Below, piece by piece: positions 1-8,535 of a DNA stretch of 19,777 nt (positions are counted from its first letter, which is position 1; every line of letters starts with the position of its first letter). Position numbers and translations under genes: made by a program. The notes under the pieces are model-generated. The model saw nothing but the letters and a program-made list of their open reading frames with translations, had not been told where the DNA came from and did not search any database. This DNA is from Deltaproteobacteria bacterium (GTDB lineage: Bacteria; Desulfobacterota; DSM-4660; Desulfatiglandales; Desulfatiglandaceae): assembly GCA_018644785.1 (NCBI GenBank), contig JABGPV010000064.1, forward strand, positions 1 through 19,777. The letters are read 5' to 3'.

Positions 1-858
1 GTTCGGGTTAATGATGCCCGCATAAAACCGAGCCATCAACTGAAGACCGGGGATCACGTTTCCCTCATGGTTCCCAAACCATCCGTTCCGGCACTTGTTC
101 CCGAGGAAGTCCCATTCTCCGTCGTGTTTGAGGACCCTTCGCTCATTGTCCTTTCTAAACCGCCCGGCATTGTCGTTCACCCCGCCCCCGGACATTCATC
201 GGGCACCCTGGTTCACGGCCTTTTGAAACATTGCGGGGATCTTTCAGGCATTGGGGGAACACTCAGGCCCGGCATCGTTCACAGGCTCGATAAAGACACC
301 TCCGGGCTCATGGTTGTTGCCAAAAACGATATGGCCCATCAAGCGCTTGCGCAGCAATTCAAAAATGGAACCATCAAAAAAGAATATATTGCCCTGACCC
401 ATGGCATAATTTCCCATGAAAGTGGGAGAATTGACCTTCCCATTTCCCGGCATCCCGTTCGTCGAAAAGAGATGGCGGTCACCCAAAGCGGGGGTCGAAA
501 CGCTTTGACCCTGTGGAAAAAGATTGCTGATTGTAAGGAGGGGTTTTCCCTTTTGTCTGTCACCATTAAAACGGGTCGAACACATCAGATTCGTGTTCAT
601 TTCTCCCATCTGGGGCATCCCCTGGTGGGGGATACGGTTTATGGTCACGGACCCAATACCCTGAAAAGACGTTTTCTGAAGCAAAACCCCGCGCTGGTGG
701 CCGCCGTGAAAAGGCAAATGCTCCACGCTGCACGCATCGGTTTTGTTCATCCGAAGGAGAAGACCTACATGGAATTTGAATCCACTTTTCCCGAAGACAT
801 GTTACAGGTTCTCACCGCGTTGAACATCAATGTTCATTTTCCTCAAACAAATGCTTGA
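1..858 (+). CDS. rluD: RluD-type 23S rRNA pseudouridine synthase, 5' end cut by window
   Basis: The product converts uridines to pseudouridine in RNA, most likely in large-subunit rRNA, in the cytoplasm. The reading frame is open from base 1. The 22 codons before the Met at 67 (VRVNDARIKPSHQLKTGDHV and on) look like the end of an S4 RNA-binding domain, so the gene starts left of the window and 67 is not its start. Counting from Met67, the family motif HRLDKDTSG lies at residues 72-80 with the catalytic Asp at 75, followed by LMVVAKN. TGRTHQIRVH further on is also typical of the family. The S4 domain argues for the RluD/RluC/RluA-like branch and against TruB or TruA. The RluD assignment within that branch rests on motif similarity only. 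The stop at 856-858 overlaps the -35 box proposed for rho. Confidence 0.9.
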   Translation, partial: VRVNDARIKPSHQLKTGDHVSLMVPKPSVPALVPEEVPFSVVFEDPSLIVLSKPPGIVVHPAPGHSSGTLVHGLLKHCGDLSGIGGTLRPGIVHRLDKDTSGLMVVAKNDMAHQALAQQFKNGTIKKEYIALTHGIISHESGRIDLPISRHPVRRKEMAVTQSGGRNALTLWKKIADCKEGFSLLSVTIKTGRTHQIRVHFSHLGHPLVGDTVYGHGPNTLKRRFLKQNPALVAAVKRQMLHAARIGFVHPKEKTYMEFESTFPEDMLQVLTALNINVHFPQTNA

Positions 859-883
859 CATGACAAAAAAAAAACGTTATAGG
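855..883 (+). promoter_or_regulatory. Probable sigma-70 promoter for rho
   Basis: TTGACA at 855-860 is a perfect -35 box. It is followed after exactly 17 bp by TATAGG (878-883), which matches four of six -10 positions. The -35 overlaps the stop codon of the upstream pseudouridine synthase gene. Transcription would begin near 890 and give rho a leader of about 160 nt. No other good promoter is seen before rho. The call rests on sequence match only. Confidence 0.55.
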
Positions 884-1005
884 CTTTCATATAAACTAAT
901 TCCTTTCTTTGGGGGATTCGGTCAGACCGGACGTTCGGATAAACTCCATTGCTATTCTGCTGAGAAACCTTCAATAATTCACATATCGTTTAGCCACCCC
1001 AAAAT

Positions 1006-1021
1006 TGCCTAAGCTTAGGCA
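1006..1021 (+). promoter_or_regulatory. 16-bp perfect palindrome in the rho leader
   Basis: TGCCTAAGCTTAGGCA is a perfect palindrome ending 27 bp before the rho start codon and about 17 bp before its ribosome binding region (GGAG near 1039). As RNA it can form a 6-bp stem with an AGCT loop; as DNA it could bind a dimeric regulator. There is no T-run after it, so it is not an intrinsic terminator. rho genes are commonly autoregulated by leader attenuation, so a role in rho control is plausible but unproven. Confidence 0.45.
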
Positions 1022-1048
1022 CCCTAAACCTTCTAACGGAGATCAACC

Positions 1049-2296
1049 ATGAATCTTGTAGAACTAAAAACAATGAAAATCAGTCAATTAACTGAAATGG
1101 CAAAGGAGTTTAAGATTGAGGGCGCATCCGGTATGCGCAAGCAGGAACTCACTTTCTCGTTGCTTCAGGCCCATTCAGCACAAAACGGCCTCATATATGG
1201 CGAGGGGGTGTTGGAGATCCTTCCAGACGGATTTGGTTTCTTAAGAGCCCCGGACGCCAATTACCTGCCTGGGCCCGATGATATCTACATTTCGCCCTCG
1301 CAGATTCGTCGGTTCAACCTCAGAAAAGGTGACACCATAAGCGGTCAGATTCGCCCGCCAAAAGAATCGGAACGATATTTCGCTCTTTTGAAGGTGGAAA
1401 AAGTCAATCATGAAGACCCTGAAATCGCTAGAGAAAAAATCCTGTTTGACAATCTAACACCCCTTTATCCGGATGAAATGATCAAAATGGAGATTGAGGC
1501 AGACAATTTTTCCACCCGGGTCATGGACCTCATGACGCCCATCGGAAAAGGCCAGCGAGGCCTGATTGTGGCACCGCCCAGGACCGGAAAAACCATGCTG
1601 CTTCAAAATATCGCCAACAGCGTTACCATTAACGACAAATCCATTCACAAAATCGTTTTGCTGATCGATGAACGGCCGGAAGAAGTGACCGATATGGCCC
1701 GATCCGTCGACGCCGAGGTGATCAGTTCAACCTTTGACGAACCCCCTCAACGCCACGTACAGGTCGCTGAGATGGTCATCGAAAAAGCAAAGAGACTGGT
1801 CGAACATAAGCGGGATGTGTTGATCCTGCTGGACAGCATTACCCGACTGGCAAGGGCTTACAACTCCGTTGTCCCACCCAGTGGAAAAATTCTATCCGGC
1901 GGTCTCGATTCCAATGCCCTTCATAAACCCAAACGATTTTTCGGAGCCGCCAGAAACATAGAAGAAGGGGGCAGCCTGACCATTATTGCTACAGCGCTGG
2001 TTGACACCGGAAGCCGAATGGATGAGGTGATATTTGAGGAATTCAAGGGCACGGGCAATATGGAAATCCACCTGGATCGAAAACTGAGCGACCGGCGGGT
2101 ATTCCCGTCCATCGATATCAACCGTTCCGGCACACGAAAAGAAGAACTCCTGCTGGAGAAGGCCGATCTCAACCGCATATGGATTCTTCGCAAGCTGCTT
2201 GCACCCCTGACCCCTGTGGACAGCATGGAATTCTTGCTTGAAAAAATAAAGGGAACAAGCGATAATAAGGATTTTCTTGATTCCATGAGCCAATAG
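1049..2296 (+). CDS. rho: Transcription termination factor Rho
   Basis: Rho is a hexameric RNA-dependent ATPase/helicase that ends transcription of untranslated RNA. The 415-aa length matches the usual size (about 419 aa in E. coli). An N-terminal Rho-N domain (about 1-45) is followed by the cold-shock-like RNA-binding domain (about 48-120, with the DGFGFLR motif at 60-66). The RecA-like ATPase core has Walker A APPRTGKT at 175-182, DERPEEVT at 207-214 including the catalytic-type Glu211, and Walker B LILLDS near 258-263. The Q and R loops ([18 protein letters not shown] and FKGTGN) are intact. No insertion of the actinobacterial type is present. A GGAG sequence about 10 bp upstream supports ATG 1049. 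It is followed after 54 bp by rpmE. Confidence 0.98.
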   Translation: MNLVELKTMKISQLTEMAKEFKIEGASGMRKQELTFSLLQAHSAQNGLIYGEGVLEILPDGFGFLRAPDANYLPGPDDIYISPSQIRRFNLRKGDTISGQIRPPKESERYFALLKVEKVNHEDPEIAREKILFDNLTPLYPDEMIKMEIEADNFSTRVMDLMTPIGKGQRGLIVAPPRTGKTMLLQNIANSVTINDKSIHKIVLLIDERPEEVTDMARSVDAEVISSTFDEPPQRHVQVAEMVIEKAKRLVEHKRDVLILLDSITRLARAYNSVVPPSGKILSGGLDSNALHKPKRFFGAARNIEEGGSLTIIATALVDTGSRMDEVIFEEFKGTGNMEIHLDRKLSDRRVFPSIDINRSGTRKEELLLEKADLNRIWILRKLLAPLTPVDSMEFLLEKIKGTSDNKDFLDSMSQ

Positions 2297-2350
2297 AATT
2301 GCCAATAGATTGGTATCAAAATAAGATGATCAACAATTGAGGAGATTAAA

Positions 2351-2557
2351 ATGAAAAGTGGCATTCACCCGAAGTATCATAAAACAACAGTGCGTTGCGC
2401 CTGCGGCAGCGAATTTGAAACCGGATCCACCGTTGAAGACATTCACATTGAAATATGCTCCCAATGTCATCCGTTTTATACCGGAAAACAGAAACTGGTT
2501 GACTCTGCCGGTCGAATAGAGCGATTCAAACAGAAATACGCCAAGTACAATAAATAG
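2351..2557 (+). CDS. rpmE: 50S ribosomal protein L31, zinc-binding form
   Basis: A 68-aa ribosomal protein of the large subunit. The N-terminus [10 protein letters not shown] is typical of bL31. It carries the four-Cys set of the zinc-binding (C+) form, Cys16-x-Cys18 and Cys36-x-x-Cys39, so it is the zinc-dependent paralogue and not the zinc-free one induced under zinc limitation. The start is supported by GAGGAG at 2339-2344, seven bases before the ATG. It sits between rho and prfA, a frequent arrangement in Desulfobacterota-like and some other genomes. Confidence 0.97.
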   Translation: MKSGIHPKYHKTTVRCACGSEFETGSTVEDIHIEICSQCHPFYTGKQKLVDSAGRIERFKQKYAKYNK

Positions 2558-2597
2558 ACTTCTTAAAGGTTTAAGGTGACATAGAGATCCCGGACTC

Positions 2598-3674
2598 ATG
2601 GAAATGTTTGAAAAAATAAAGGAAACCGAAGAACGCTACCATGAGCTGGAAACCTTTCTGGGGCAGCCGGAAATCATTCAAGACCAAAAGCGTTACCGGA
2701 AATATGCAAAAGAGCACAGCGTCCTGGCCCCAATCATCACTGTTCTGCGTGAGCATCAGGCCCTTCAGGATGAAATTGCCGAAAACCGATCCCTTCTGGA
2801 AGATCCGGACCCTGAAATAAAGAAACTGGCCAGAGAAGAGAACGACGCACTGGGCTCCCGCCTGGCAAAGGTGGCAGACGAATTCAAAGTACTGCTGCTT
2901 CCCAAAGATCCAAACGACGAAAAAAATATCCTGCTTGAGATCAGGGCCGGCACCGGTGGAGAAGAGGCGGCCCTGTTTGCGGCGGATCTCTTCAGAATGT
3001 ACAGCCGCTACGCAGAGTTGAGGCGTTGGAAGACTGAAGTCCTGTCCCAGAACATGACCGGCATCGGTGGACTTAAGGAGGTCATTTTACTGGTAGAGGG
3101 TCATAGGGTGTTCAGCCGGCTTAAATATGAAAGCGGGGTCCACCGGGTTCAGCGTGTGCCCGAGACCGAGGCTCAGGGACGGATACACACATCAGCGGTC
3201 ACCGTGGCAGTGCTCCCGGAGGCTGAGGAAGTGGACGTTGACATCAAGTCCGAAGACCTTCGGATCGACGTATACCGGTCATCAGGGCATGGGGGCCAAC
3301 ATGTGAACACGACCGACTCAGCTGTTCGAATTACCCACATTCCCACCGGTATGGTGGTCACATGTCAGGATGAAAAATCCCAGCACAAGAACAAGGCAAA
3401 AGCCATGAAAGTTCTCAGAAGCCGCATGCTGGATTTTGAGACAGCCCGGCAACACTCACGAATTTCCGAAGAACGTAAAACCCTTGTCGGCACAGGCGAC
3501 CGGAGTGAACGGATCAGAACCTATAATTTTCCCCAGGCGCGGGTCACCGATCATCGCATCGGGCTGACGCTTTACAAACTTGAGGATTTTCTTCAGGGAG
3601 ATCTGAACCTCATCATTGAGCCGCTGATTACCCATTTTCAGACCGAAGCCCTCAAGAATTCCGGCGGCAATTAA
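2598..3674 (+). CDS. prfA: Peptide chain release factor 1
   Basis: RF1 reads UAA and UAG and triggers peptide release on the ribosome. The 358-aa length is normal for the family. The codon-recognition loop has PET at residues 188-190, fitting the RF1 PxT motif and not the RF2 SPF motif. The catalytic GGQ lies at 232-234 inside [17 protein letters not shown]. The Gln of GGQ is the methylation target of PrmC, encoded by the next gene. The N-terminal third is a charged helical domain as usual. The ribosome binding site is weak: TAAGGTGA lies about 20 bp upstream, and ATG 2604 is a possible alternative start. It is separated from prmC by 19 bp. Confidence 0.97.
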   Translation: MEMFEKIKETEERYHELETFLGQPEIIQDQKRYRKYAKEHSVLAPIITVLREHQALQDEIAENRSLLEDPDPEIKKLAREENDALGSRLAKVADEFKVLLLPKDPNDEKNILLEIRAGTGGEEAALFAADLFRMYSRYAELRRWKTEVLSQNMTGIGGLKEVILLVEGHRVFSRLKYESGVHRVQRVPETEAQGRIHTSAVTVAVLPEAEEVDVDIKSEDLRIDVYRSSGHGGQHVNTTDSAVRITHIPTGMVVTCQDEKSQHKNKAKAMKVLRSRMLDFETARQHSRISEERKTLVGTGDRSERIRTYNFPQARVTDHRIGLTLYKLEDFLQGDLNLIIEPLITHFQTEALKNSGGN

Positions 3675-3693
3675 CAGTGATGCAAGCGCTGTC

Positions 3694-4608
3694 ATGACCC
3701 CCAAGGCGTGGTGTATCAAAACACTGCTTGAGACGGCAACCGATTATCTGGTAGAAAGAGGAATCGAAAGCGCTCGCCTCAACGCTGAAGTACTTCTGGC
3801 TTACCAACTTCACGTTAAACGGATATCGCTCTATCTCAATTTTGATCAACCGCTTACCGAAAAGGAGGTCTCCGGTTATCGCGGTCTCATCAGGCGACGT
3901 CTGAAACATGAACCCCTGCAATACATTACCGGCATTCAGGAATTCTGGTCCCTTGCGTTCAGGGTCAATCCTCATGTCCTGATTCCCAGACCCGAAACCG
4001 AAATTCTGGTGGAGCAGGCCATAACGCTGACAAGGGCATTCGCTGAAACCCCCTTGCGCATACTGGATCTGGGAACCGGCAGCGGCATCATCTCCGTCAC
4101 ATTGGCAAAAGAGGTCCACGAAGCCCTTATCCTTGCAACAGACATCAGCGGGGAAGCCCTTAATTTGGCCCGTTTAAACGCACGTGAGCATGGCGTATCA
4201 GACAGAATAACGTTTCTTCGGGGAAACCTTTTCGAGCCTTTAATGGTTGAAAAGCCTGTATTTCATATGATTGCATCCAATCCGCCCTATGTCTGTACCC
4301 ACGAGATCCAGGGGCTCCTCCCGGAGGTTGAACGTTATGAGCCGAGGCAGGCACTTGACGGCGGAAAAGACGGCATGGATTTCCTGAAACAAATCATTTG
4401 TCAGGCACCGCAATTTCTGCACCCCGGCGGCTGGCTTTTGTTGGAGATGTCTCCATATCAAGTGGAAGAAGCCCTCTTTCACCTTGGCCCAGACGGGTGT
4501 TTACCAAAACGAAACAAAAATCGAGGATTACAGTCATCGCCAAAGAGTGGTCATGGCCCAGATGAACCGCGATGGAAGATCCTCATGATTTTCATTCAAA
4601 ACGTTTAA
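3694..4608 (+). CDS. prmC: Release factor glutamine methyltransferase PrmC, C-terminus frameshifted
   Basis: PrmC methylates the GGQ glutamine of RF1 and RF2 using SAM. The N-terminal helical domain is followed by the SAM-binding fold with DLGTGSGI at 125-132 and the catalytic NPPY at 196-199; LIPRPETE at 96-103 is also characteristic. Up to about residue 264 the protein is normal. The rest of this frame (GPDGCLPKRNKNRG and on) does not resemble the family. In the +1 frame the expected ending appears: AQTGVYQNETKIEDYSHRQR followed by VVMAQ, stop at 4586-4588, matching the family's DY....RV C-terminus. Removing one base from TTGGCCC around 4484-4490 joins the two. The affected segment is the final strand region after the active site. 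Either a sequencing/assembly error or a real mutation is possible. Confidence 0.9.
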   Translation: MTPKAWCIKTLLETATDYLVERGIESARLNAEVLLAYQLHVKRISLYLNFDQPLTEKEVSGYRGLIRRRLKHEPLQYITGIQEFWSLAFRVNPHVLIPRPETEILVEQAITLTRAFAETPLRILDLGTGSGIISVTLAKEVHEALILATDISGEALNLARLNAREHGVSDRITFLRGNLFEPLMVEKPVFHMIASNPPYVCTHEIQGLLPEVERYEPRQALDGGKDGMDFLKQIICQAPQFLHPGGWLLLEMSPYQVEEALFHLGPDGCLPKRNKNRGLQSSPKSGHGPDEPRWKILMIFIQNV

Positions 4609-4629
4609 ATCAGGAGAGAAACCTCACCC

Positions 4630-6516
4630 ATGTCCATTACCGAACGCAAGGAATGGAAATCCAAATTGGTTGACCCCCAAAAAGTCCTTTCCAGGATTAA
4701 ACCGGGAATGAGCATTTTTCTGGGAACCGGCGTTGCAGAGCCCTGTACGCTGGTCAAAAGTCTGCTGGATTCAGATGCCGGAAACCTCAGGGATCTGGAA
4801 TTCATTCAGTTAATTAGCTTTGGACCTGCTATTTCCATTACCCAGAATCAGAACCATAAATATCGGCTCAAAACCTTTTTTGCCGGGTGGGTGGCCAGTG
4901 AGGAAATCACCTCCGGCCGTGTTGACATGGTCCCGACCATTCTTTCTGAAATTCCCATCCTGATTCAATCCGGTGTTATCGGAATCGATGCGGCATTCAT
5001 CCAGATCACGCCGCCGGACCGGTCTGGTTTCTGTAGTCTCGGACCGGCCATTGATGTGGCACGGCACGCCATGGAACACGCGTCCCTGGTGGTGGGCGAA
5101 ATAAACCATGATGCCCCCAGAACCATGGGAGATACTTTCGTTCACATCAATGATTTTGACTTTCTCGTGGAATCCCAAGAGCATCCCATCTATTTTAAAC
5201 GCCCCCCCTTTGATCCGGTATTTGACAAGCTGGGTGCCAACGTGGCCTCACTGATCGAGGACGGCAGTTGCCTGGCCTTTTCAGCGGGTCCCGTGTTTGA
5301 GGCCCTTGCCCGTCACTTGCAGAACAAACGGCACTTAGGCATCCATTCCCCGTCTTTTACAGACGCCGTCATGGACCTGGTCAAAAGCGGTGCGGTTTCC
5401 AATCGAAAAAAAGGGCATTTCCTTGGAAAATCGCTGACATCTTATGCCATTGGAACGCCGGAATTGCTTTACTGGCTTCATCGAAACCCTTTGATTGAAT
5501 TTCAAAGCATCGACGTGGTGGCCGACCCCAAACGAATCGGGCGAAACGATCGCACCGTGGTAGTTCTGCCCGTCCGAAAGGTGGATCTAAGCGGTGGCGT
5601 CGCCCTGCACAGCGGAAAAGGCAACGTAGGGGACGGCCCCAGTGAAGCCCAGGAGTTCTTTAAAGGCGCACGCTTTTCAAAAAAAGGCCGCACCATTATT
5701 GCCCTTCCCAGTCGGAATTTAAAGAAGCAGGCCAATATTCTGGTTTCACTGGAGAATTATCCCAACCAGTTTTCCATTCGGGAATCCCTGGATCTGGTGG
5801 TCACTGAATACGGTGTGGCTTCCATGACCGGGCGAACCATTCGCGAAAGGGCACTGGCACTCATTGACATCGCCCACCCCGATGATCGAGCGCAATTAAT
5901 TCATCTCGCCAAAGAGAAAAACATCCTGTATGCCGATCAGCTATACCTGCCTGAGTCCGGCGCCCTATATCCCACAGATCTGGCCTGTGAAAAGGTCTTT
6001 TCCGGGGATATCACCGTCCGGTTTCGGGCCATTAAACCATCGGACGTGGATGATATGCGGCGGCTTTTTTATCGCTTCTCCGACAAATCGGTCTATTATC
6101 GCTATTTCTCCCCCATAAAGACCATGCCGCACGCCAAAATGCAGGAATATGTCACCATAGACTACACCAAGACCATGTCCATCGTAGGACTCATGGGAGA
6201 TCCGGGCACCGGGCGTATCGTTGCCGAAGCACGCTACGTGCGCCTTCCTGACAAACCGGTGGCGGATGTGGCTTTTGTGGTGGATGAAGATTTCCAAGGG
6301 AAGGGGATCGCTTCTTTTCTCTTTCGAACCCTTAGAAAAATTGCCAAGGAAAACGGTATCCGTGGGTTCAAAGCGGATGTACTGGCCACCAACAAAGGGA
6401 TGCTCAAGGTGTTCGAGTCCGCTTCAGATGCACCCATTCAAGCTGTCATGGACAGCGGCATTTATGAATTGAGCATCCCGCTGGATACTGATGAAAACGG
6501 CGGGCCGGACCAATGA
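4630..6516 (+). CDS. CoA-transferase/acetyl-CoA hydrolase-like protein fused to a GNAT acetyltransferase
   Basis: This 628-aa protein has two parts. Residues about 10-455 resemble the acetyl-CoA hydrolase/4-hydroxybutyrate CoA-transferase family, with late markers such as VTEYGVASMTGRTIRERA at 391-408. Residues about 461-617 are a GNAT domain with the acetyl-CoA-binding motif QGKGIA at 556-561. In active family members a Glu before a VDLxG-type strand forms the enzyme-CoA intermediate. Here the matching stretch reads VVVLPVRKVDLSGGV, giving Lys317 at that place, and the following glycine-rich GGQ segment is altered to GDGPSEAQ. The first domain may therefore bind CoA esters without catalysis and control the acetyltransferase, as in Pat-type protein acetyltransferases; this is inference. 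AGGAG at 4612-4616 precedes the start. The next gene follows after 12 bp. Confidence 0.85.
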   Translation: MSITERKEWKSKLVDPQKVLSRIKPGMSIFLGTGVAEPCTLVKSLLDSDAGNLRDLEFIQLISFGPAISITQNQNHKYRLKTFFAGWVASEEITSGRVDMVPTILSEIPILIQSGVIGIDAAFIQITPPDRSGFCSLGPAIDVARHAMEHASLVVGEINHDAPRTMGDTFVHINDFDFLVESQEHPIYFKRPPFDPVFDKLGANVASLIEDGSCLAFSAGPVFEALARHLQNKRHLGIHSPSFTDAVMDLVKSGAVSNRKKGHFLGKSLTSYAIGTPELLYWLHRNPLIEFQSIDVVADPKRIGRNDRTVVVLPVRKVDLSGGVALHSGKGNVGDGPSEAQEFFKGARFSKKGRTIIALPSRNLKKQANILVSLENYPNQFSIRESLDLVVTEYGVASMTGRTIRERALALIDIAHPDDRAQLIHLAKEKNILYADQLYLPESGALYPTDLACEKVFSGDITVRFRAIKPSDVDDMRRLFYRFSDKSVYYRYFSPIKTMPHAKMQEYVTIDYTKTMSIVGLMGDPGTGRIVAEARYVRLPDKPVADVAFVVDEDFQGKGIASFLFRTLRKIAKENGIRGFKADVLATNKGMLKVFESASDAPIQAVMDSGIYELSIPLDTDENGGPDQ

Positions 6517-6528
6517 CGAAGGCGTATC

Positions 6529-7329
6529 ATGAAACATGAAAACAAACCCCTGTTCCTCACCCGGAACAGCGAGAAAATCTGCACCCTGACCATCAACCGG
6601 CCTGAAAAGCACAATTTCCTCACGTCCGAGCTTCTTCAGAAAATGGCAATGATGGTGACCGAATTGGGTTCTGATCCGGAGATAAGAGTCCTCATCGTCC
6701 GGGGCGCTGGAAACGTTTCATTTTCAGCGGGATATGACATATCAGCAATCCCCGTAAACCCTAATCCGGAAACACCCCTTCGCAACATAAGCCCTCTGGA
6801 AAAAGCCCTTCAGGCCATTCGAAGCTTTCCCTATCCTGTTATTGCCATGGTAAACGGCCACGCCTTCGGCGGCGGCTGCGAACTGGCCGTTGCCTGCGAC
6901 ATCCGGATCGGCTGTCGTGGGATTACCATGGGGATGCCCCCGGCAAAACTGGGCATTGTCTACCCGCCCGCGGGTTTTCGGCGGTTCCTCACGGTCTTGG
7001 GTTTTGCCAAGTCCCTCGAAATGTTCCTGACCGGCCGTAAGTACAACAGCCGAAGCTGCCTGTCCATGGGCCTTTTAAACGAACTGGTGGACCTTGAAGC
7101 CTTTGAAACCGTTACCCATGATATGGCAGGGGAGATTTCCCAAAATGCGCCCATGGCCCTACGGGGAACCAAACAGGCACTCTACAAGTTGGCCGAAAAC
7201 CCCACCTTGAGCAAAACGGAAGAATCAGAACTCGCCGCACTGTTTGCCCAGTCTCTGGCGAGCGAGGATTTGCAGGAAGGAAGGCGGGCGTTCATGGAAA
7301 AACGAAAACCCCGATTTAAAGGCCGGTAA
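6529..7329 (+). CDS. Enoyl-CoA hydratase/isomerase family (crotonase) protein
   Basis: A 266-aa crotonase-fold enzyme acting on acyl-CoA thioesters. The oxyanion-hole segments are visible as FSAGYDISA (65-73) and GHAFGGGCELAVACD (110-124). The first hydratase Glu (GGGCEL, Glu118) is kept. The second, normally in a PE(I/V)xLG context, is missing: the line reads MPPAKLGIVY at 136-145. A Tyr in the LGxxY position also occurs in methylmalonyl-CoA decarboxylase (YgfG) relatives, so a decarboxylase or another crotonase reaction is as likely as hydration. It lies 12 bp after the GNAT fusion and 3 bp before the next gene, so the three are probably co-transcribed and work on the same CoA pool. Confidence 0.85.
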   Translation: MKHENKPLFLTRNSEKICTLTINRPEKHNFLTSELLQKMAMMVTELGSDPEIRVLIVRGAGNVSFSAGYDISAIPVNPNPETPLRNISPLEKALQAIRSFPYPVIAMVNGHAFGGGCELAVACDIRIGCRGITMGMPPAKLGIVYPPAGFRRFLTVLGFAKSLEMFLTGRKYNSRSCLSMGLLNELVDLEAFETVTHDMAGEISQNAPMALRGTKQALYKLAENPTLSKTEESELAALFAQSLASEDLQEGRRAFMEKRKPRFKGR

Positions 7330-7332
7330 ACC

Positions 7333-7872
7333 ATGACGCAGGTGATCAGCCTGAAAAAGGGCAAAACCCGGATATTGGCCAAAAAGGCCTTTCGGAACTG
7401 GAAAAGCCGGTTCAAGGAAGACTTCTCCCCGGAAACCTGCCTAACCCACGTTTCCCTTGAAACCCTTTCATTTCTGGCCCAGGGCAAGGACAAAGGCACA
7501 TTTTATCTCTATGATCTGATCATGGGCCTACATCACCTGGGATCGGGATTTGAATTTAACGAACTGTCACCCAGGAACAAAATGCGGGTGATTGACCAGT
7601 ATCTTTTTTTACTGGACCGTATCCGGTTTGAAGGCATGAGACGGCTTGGTTGGGTAACGCATTATCCCGGAGAAGAAATCCCCATGGTGGAAATGATCAC
7701 CCGTTTCGAAACCCTGGCACCCAATCTCCAGGGGCAGATTCCCATGATGGATCGGAACTTTGCGGGATCGAAAGAATTCTTCTCCGTCACCACCTTTGAA
7801 AAAGAAGGGGTTGTTCGAAAACTGATTCCCAGACTCATCAAAGAACTTCAGCAGTTTACACAACCTGTTTAA
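7333..7872 (+). CDS. Conserved-looking hypothetical protein in the CoA-gene operon
   Basis: I do not recognise this 179-aa protein. It has a basic N-terminus (KKGKTRILAKKAFRNWKSRF), no signal peptide and no membrane segment, and a mixed helical pattern with several aromatic residues. DYxFLLDRIRFEGMRRLGW-like spacing in the middle suggests a compact soluble fold. It contains no Cys/His metal cluster and no nucleotide-binding loop that I can identify. It begins 3 bp after the crotonase stop and ends 24 bp before the MBL-fold gene, so it is very likely translated from the same messenger and may assist the acyl-CoA enzymes around it. Confidence 0.8.
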   Translation: MTQVISLKKGKTRILAKKAFRNWKSRFKEDFSPETCLTHVSLETLSFLAQGKDKGTFYLYDLIMGLHHLGSGFEFNELSPRNKMRVIDQYLFLLDRIRFEGMRRLGWVTHYPGEEIPMVEMITRFETLAPNLQGQIPMMDRNFAGSKEFFSVTTFEKEGVVRKLIPRLIKELQQFTQPV

Positions 7873-7896
7873 CTTTAATAAGGGGAAACGGCAATT

Positions 7897-8535
7897 ATGC
7901 ACATAGAACAGATGAAAGTCGGGCCCATGGCGGTATTCAGCTATATCGTAGGCTGCGAAACAGAAAAAGAAGCCCTGGTCATTGACCCGGCCGGCTCAGA
8001 GAGGAAAATTCTGGACAGGGTAAAATCCCTCGGGTTAACCCTGAAGTATGTAGTCAACACCCATGCCCATGCGGACCACACCTGCGGCAACAGTAAAATC
8101 CTGTCTAAAACGGACGCGCAACTGGCGATCCACGAAGATGATGCCGGCCCACTGACCAGCGGAAAGAACAAGGCATTTTCCCTGGCGCTGGGGAAAAAAC
8201 CATCCCCCGGGCCGGACATACGGGTGAAAGACGGGGATTCACTCGCCATCGGAAGGGAAACATTTCAGATCATCCACACCCCAGGCCACTCACCCGGTTC
8301 CATGTGCCTGTACGGGACAGGCAACCTGTTTACCGGCGATACCCTGTTCGTGGGGGCCGTGGGCCGGACCGATCTTAATGGGGGTGATCTGGGCACCCTG
8401 TTGCTGTCGGTAAAAAAACTGCTCTCCCTTCCCCCTGAAACCAGGGTCTGGCCGGGCCACGCCTATGGGGAAACCCATGTTTCCACCCTGGCCCATGAAA
8501 AAGAGACCAACCCCTATATCACCGATTTTTTATGA
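7897..8535 (+). CDS. Metallo-beta-lactamase-fold hydrolase, glyoxalase II-like
   Basis: A 212-aa single-domain MBL hydrolase. The metal-binding motif THAHADH (55-61) is followed by His131 (TPGHSPGS), Asp148 (FTGDTLF) and His188 (WPGHAYG), the full set for a two-metal site of the glyoxalase II/thioesterase-like group. Substrates in this group are often thioesters such as S-acylglutathione or related thiols; the exact substrate cannot be read from sequence. A ribosome binding site AAGGGG lies about 12 bp upstream. It ends the plus-strand operon, and its TGA stop directly touches the stop codon of the opposite gene. Confidence 0.93.
   Translation: MHIEQMKVGPMAVFSYIVGCETEKEALVIDPAGSERKILDRVKSLGLTLKYVVNTHAHADHTCGNSKILSKTDAQLAIHEDDAGPLTSGKNKAFSLALGKKPSPGPDIRVKDGDSLAIGRETFQIIHTPGHSPGSMCLYGTGNLFTGDTLFVGAVGRTDLNGGDLGTLLLSVKKLLSLPPETRVWPGHAYGETHVSTLAHEKETNPYITDFL

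Noticed and set aside
830..1012. 60-aa open frame in the rho leader
   Set aside because: It overlaps the end of rluD, has no ribosome binding site and has an unlikely composition; the region is better explained as promoter and leader.
4480..4500. Programmed frameshift in prmC
   Set aside because: There is no slippery heptamer or following stem-loop that I can see, and PrmC is not known for recoding; a mutation or sequence error is simpler.
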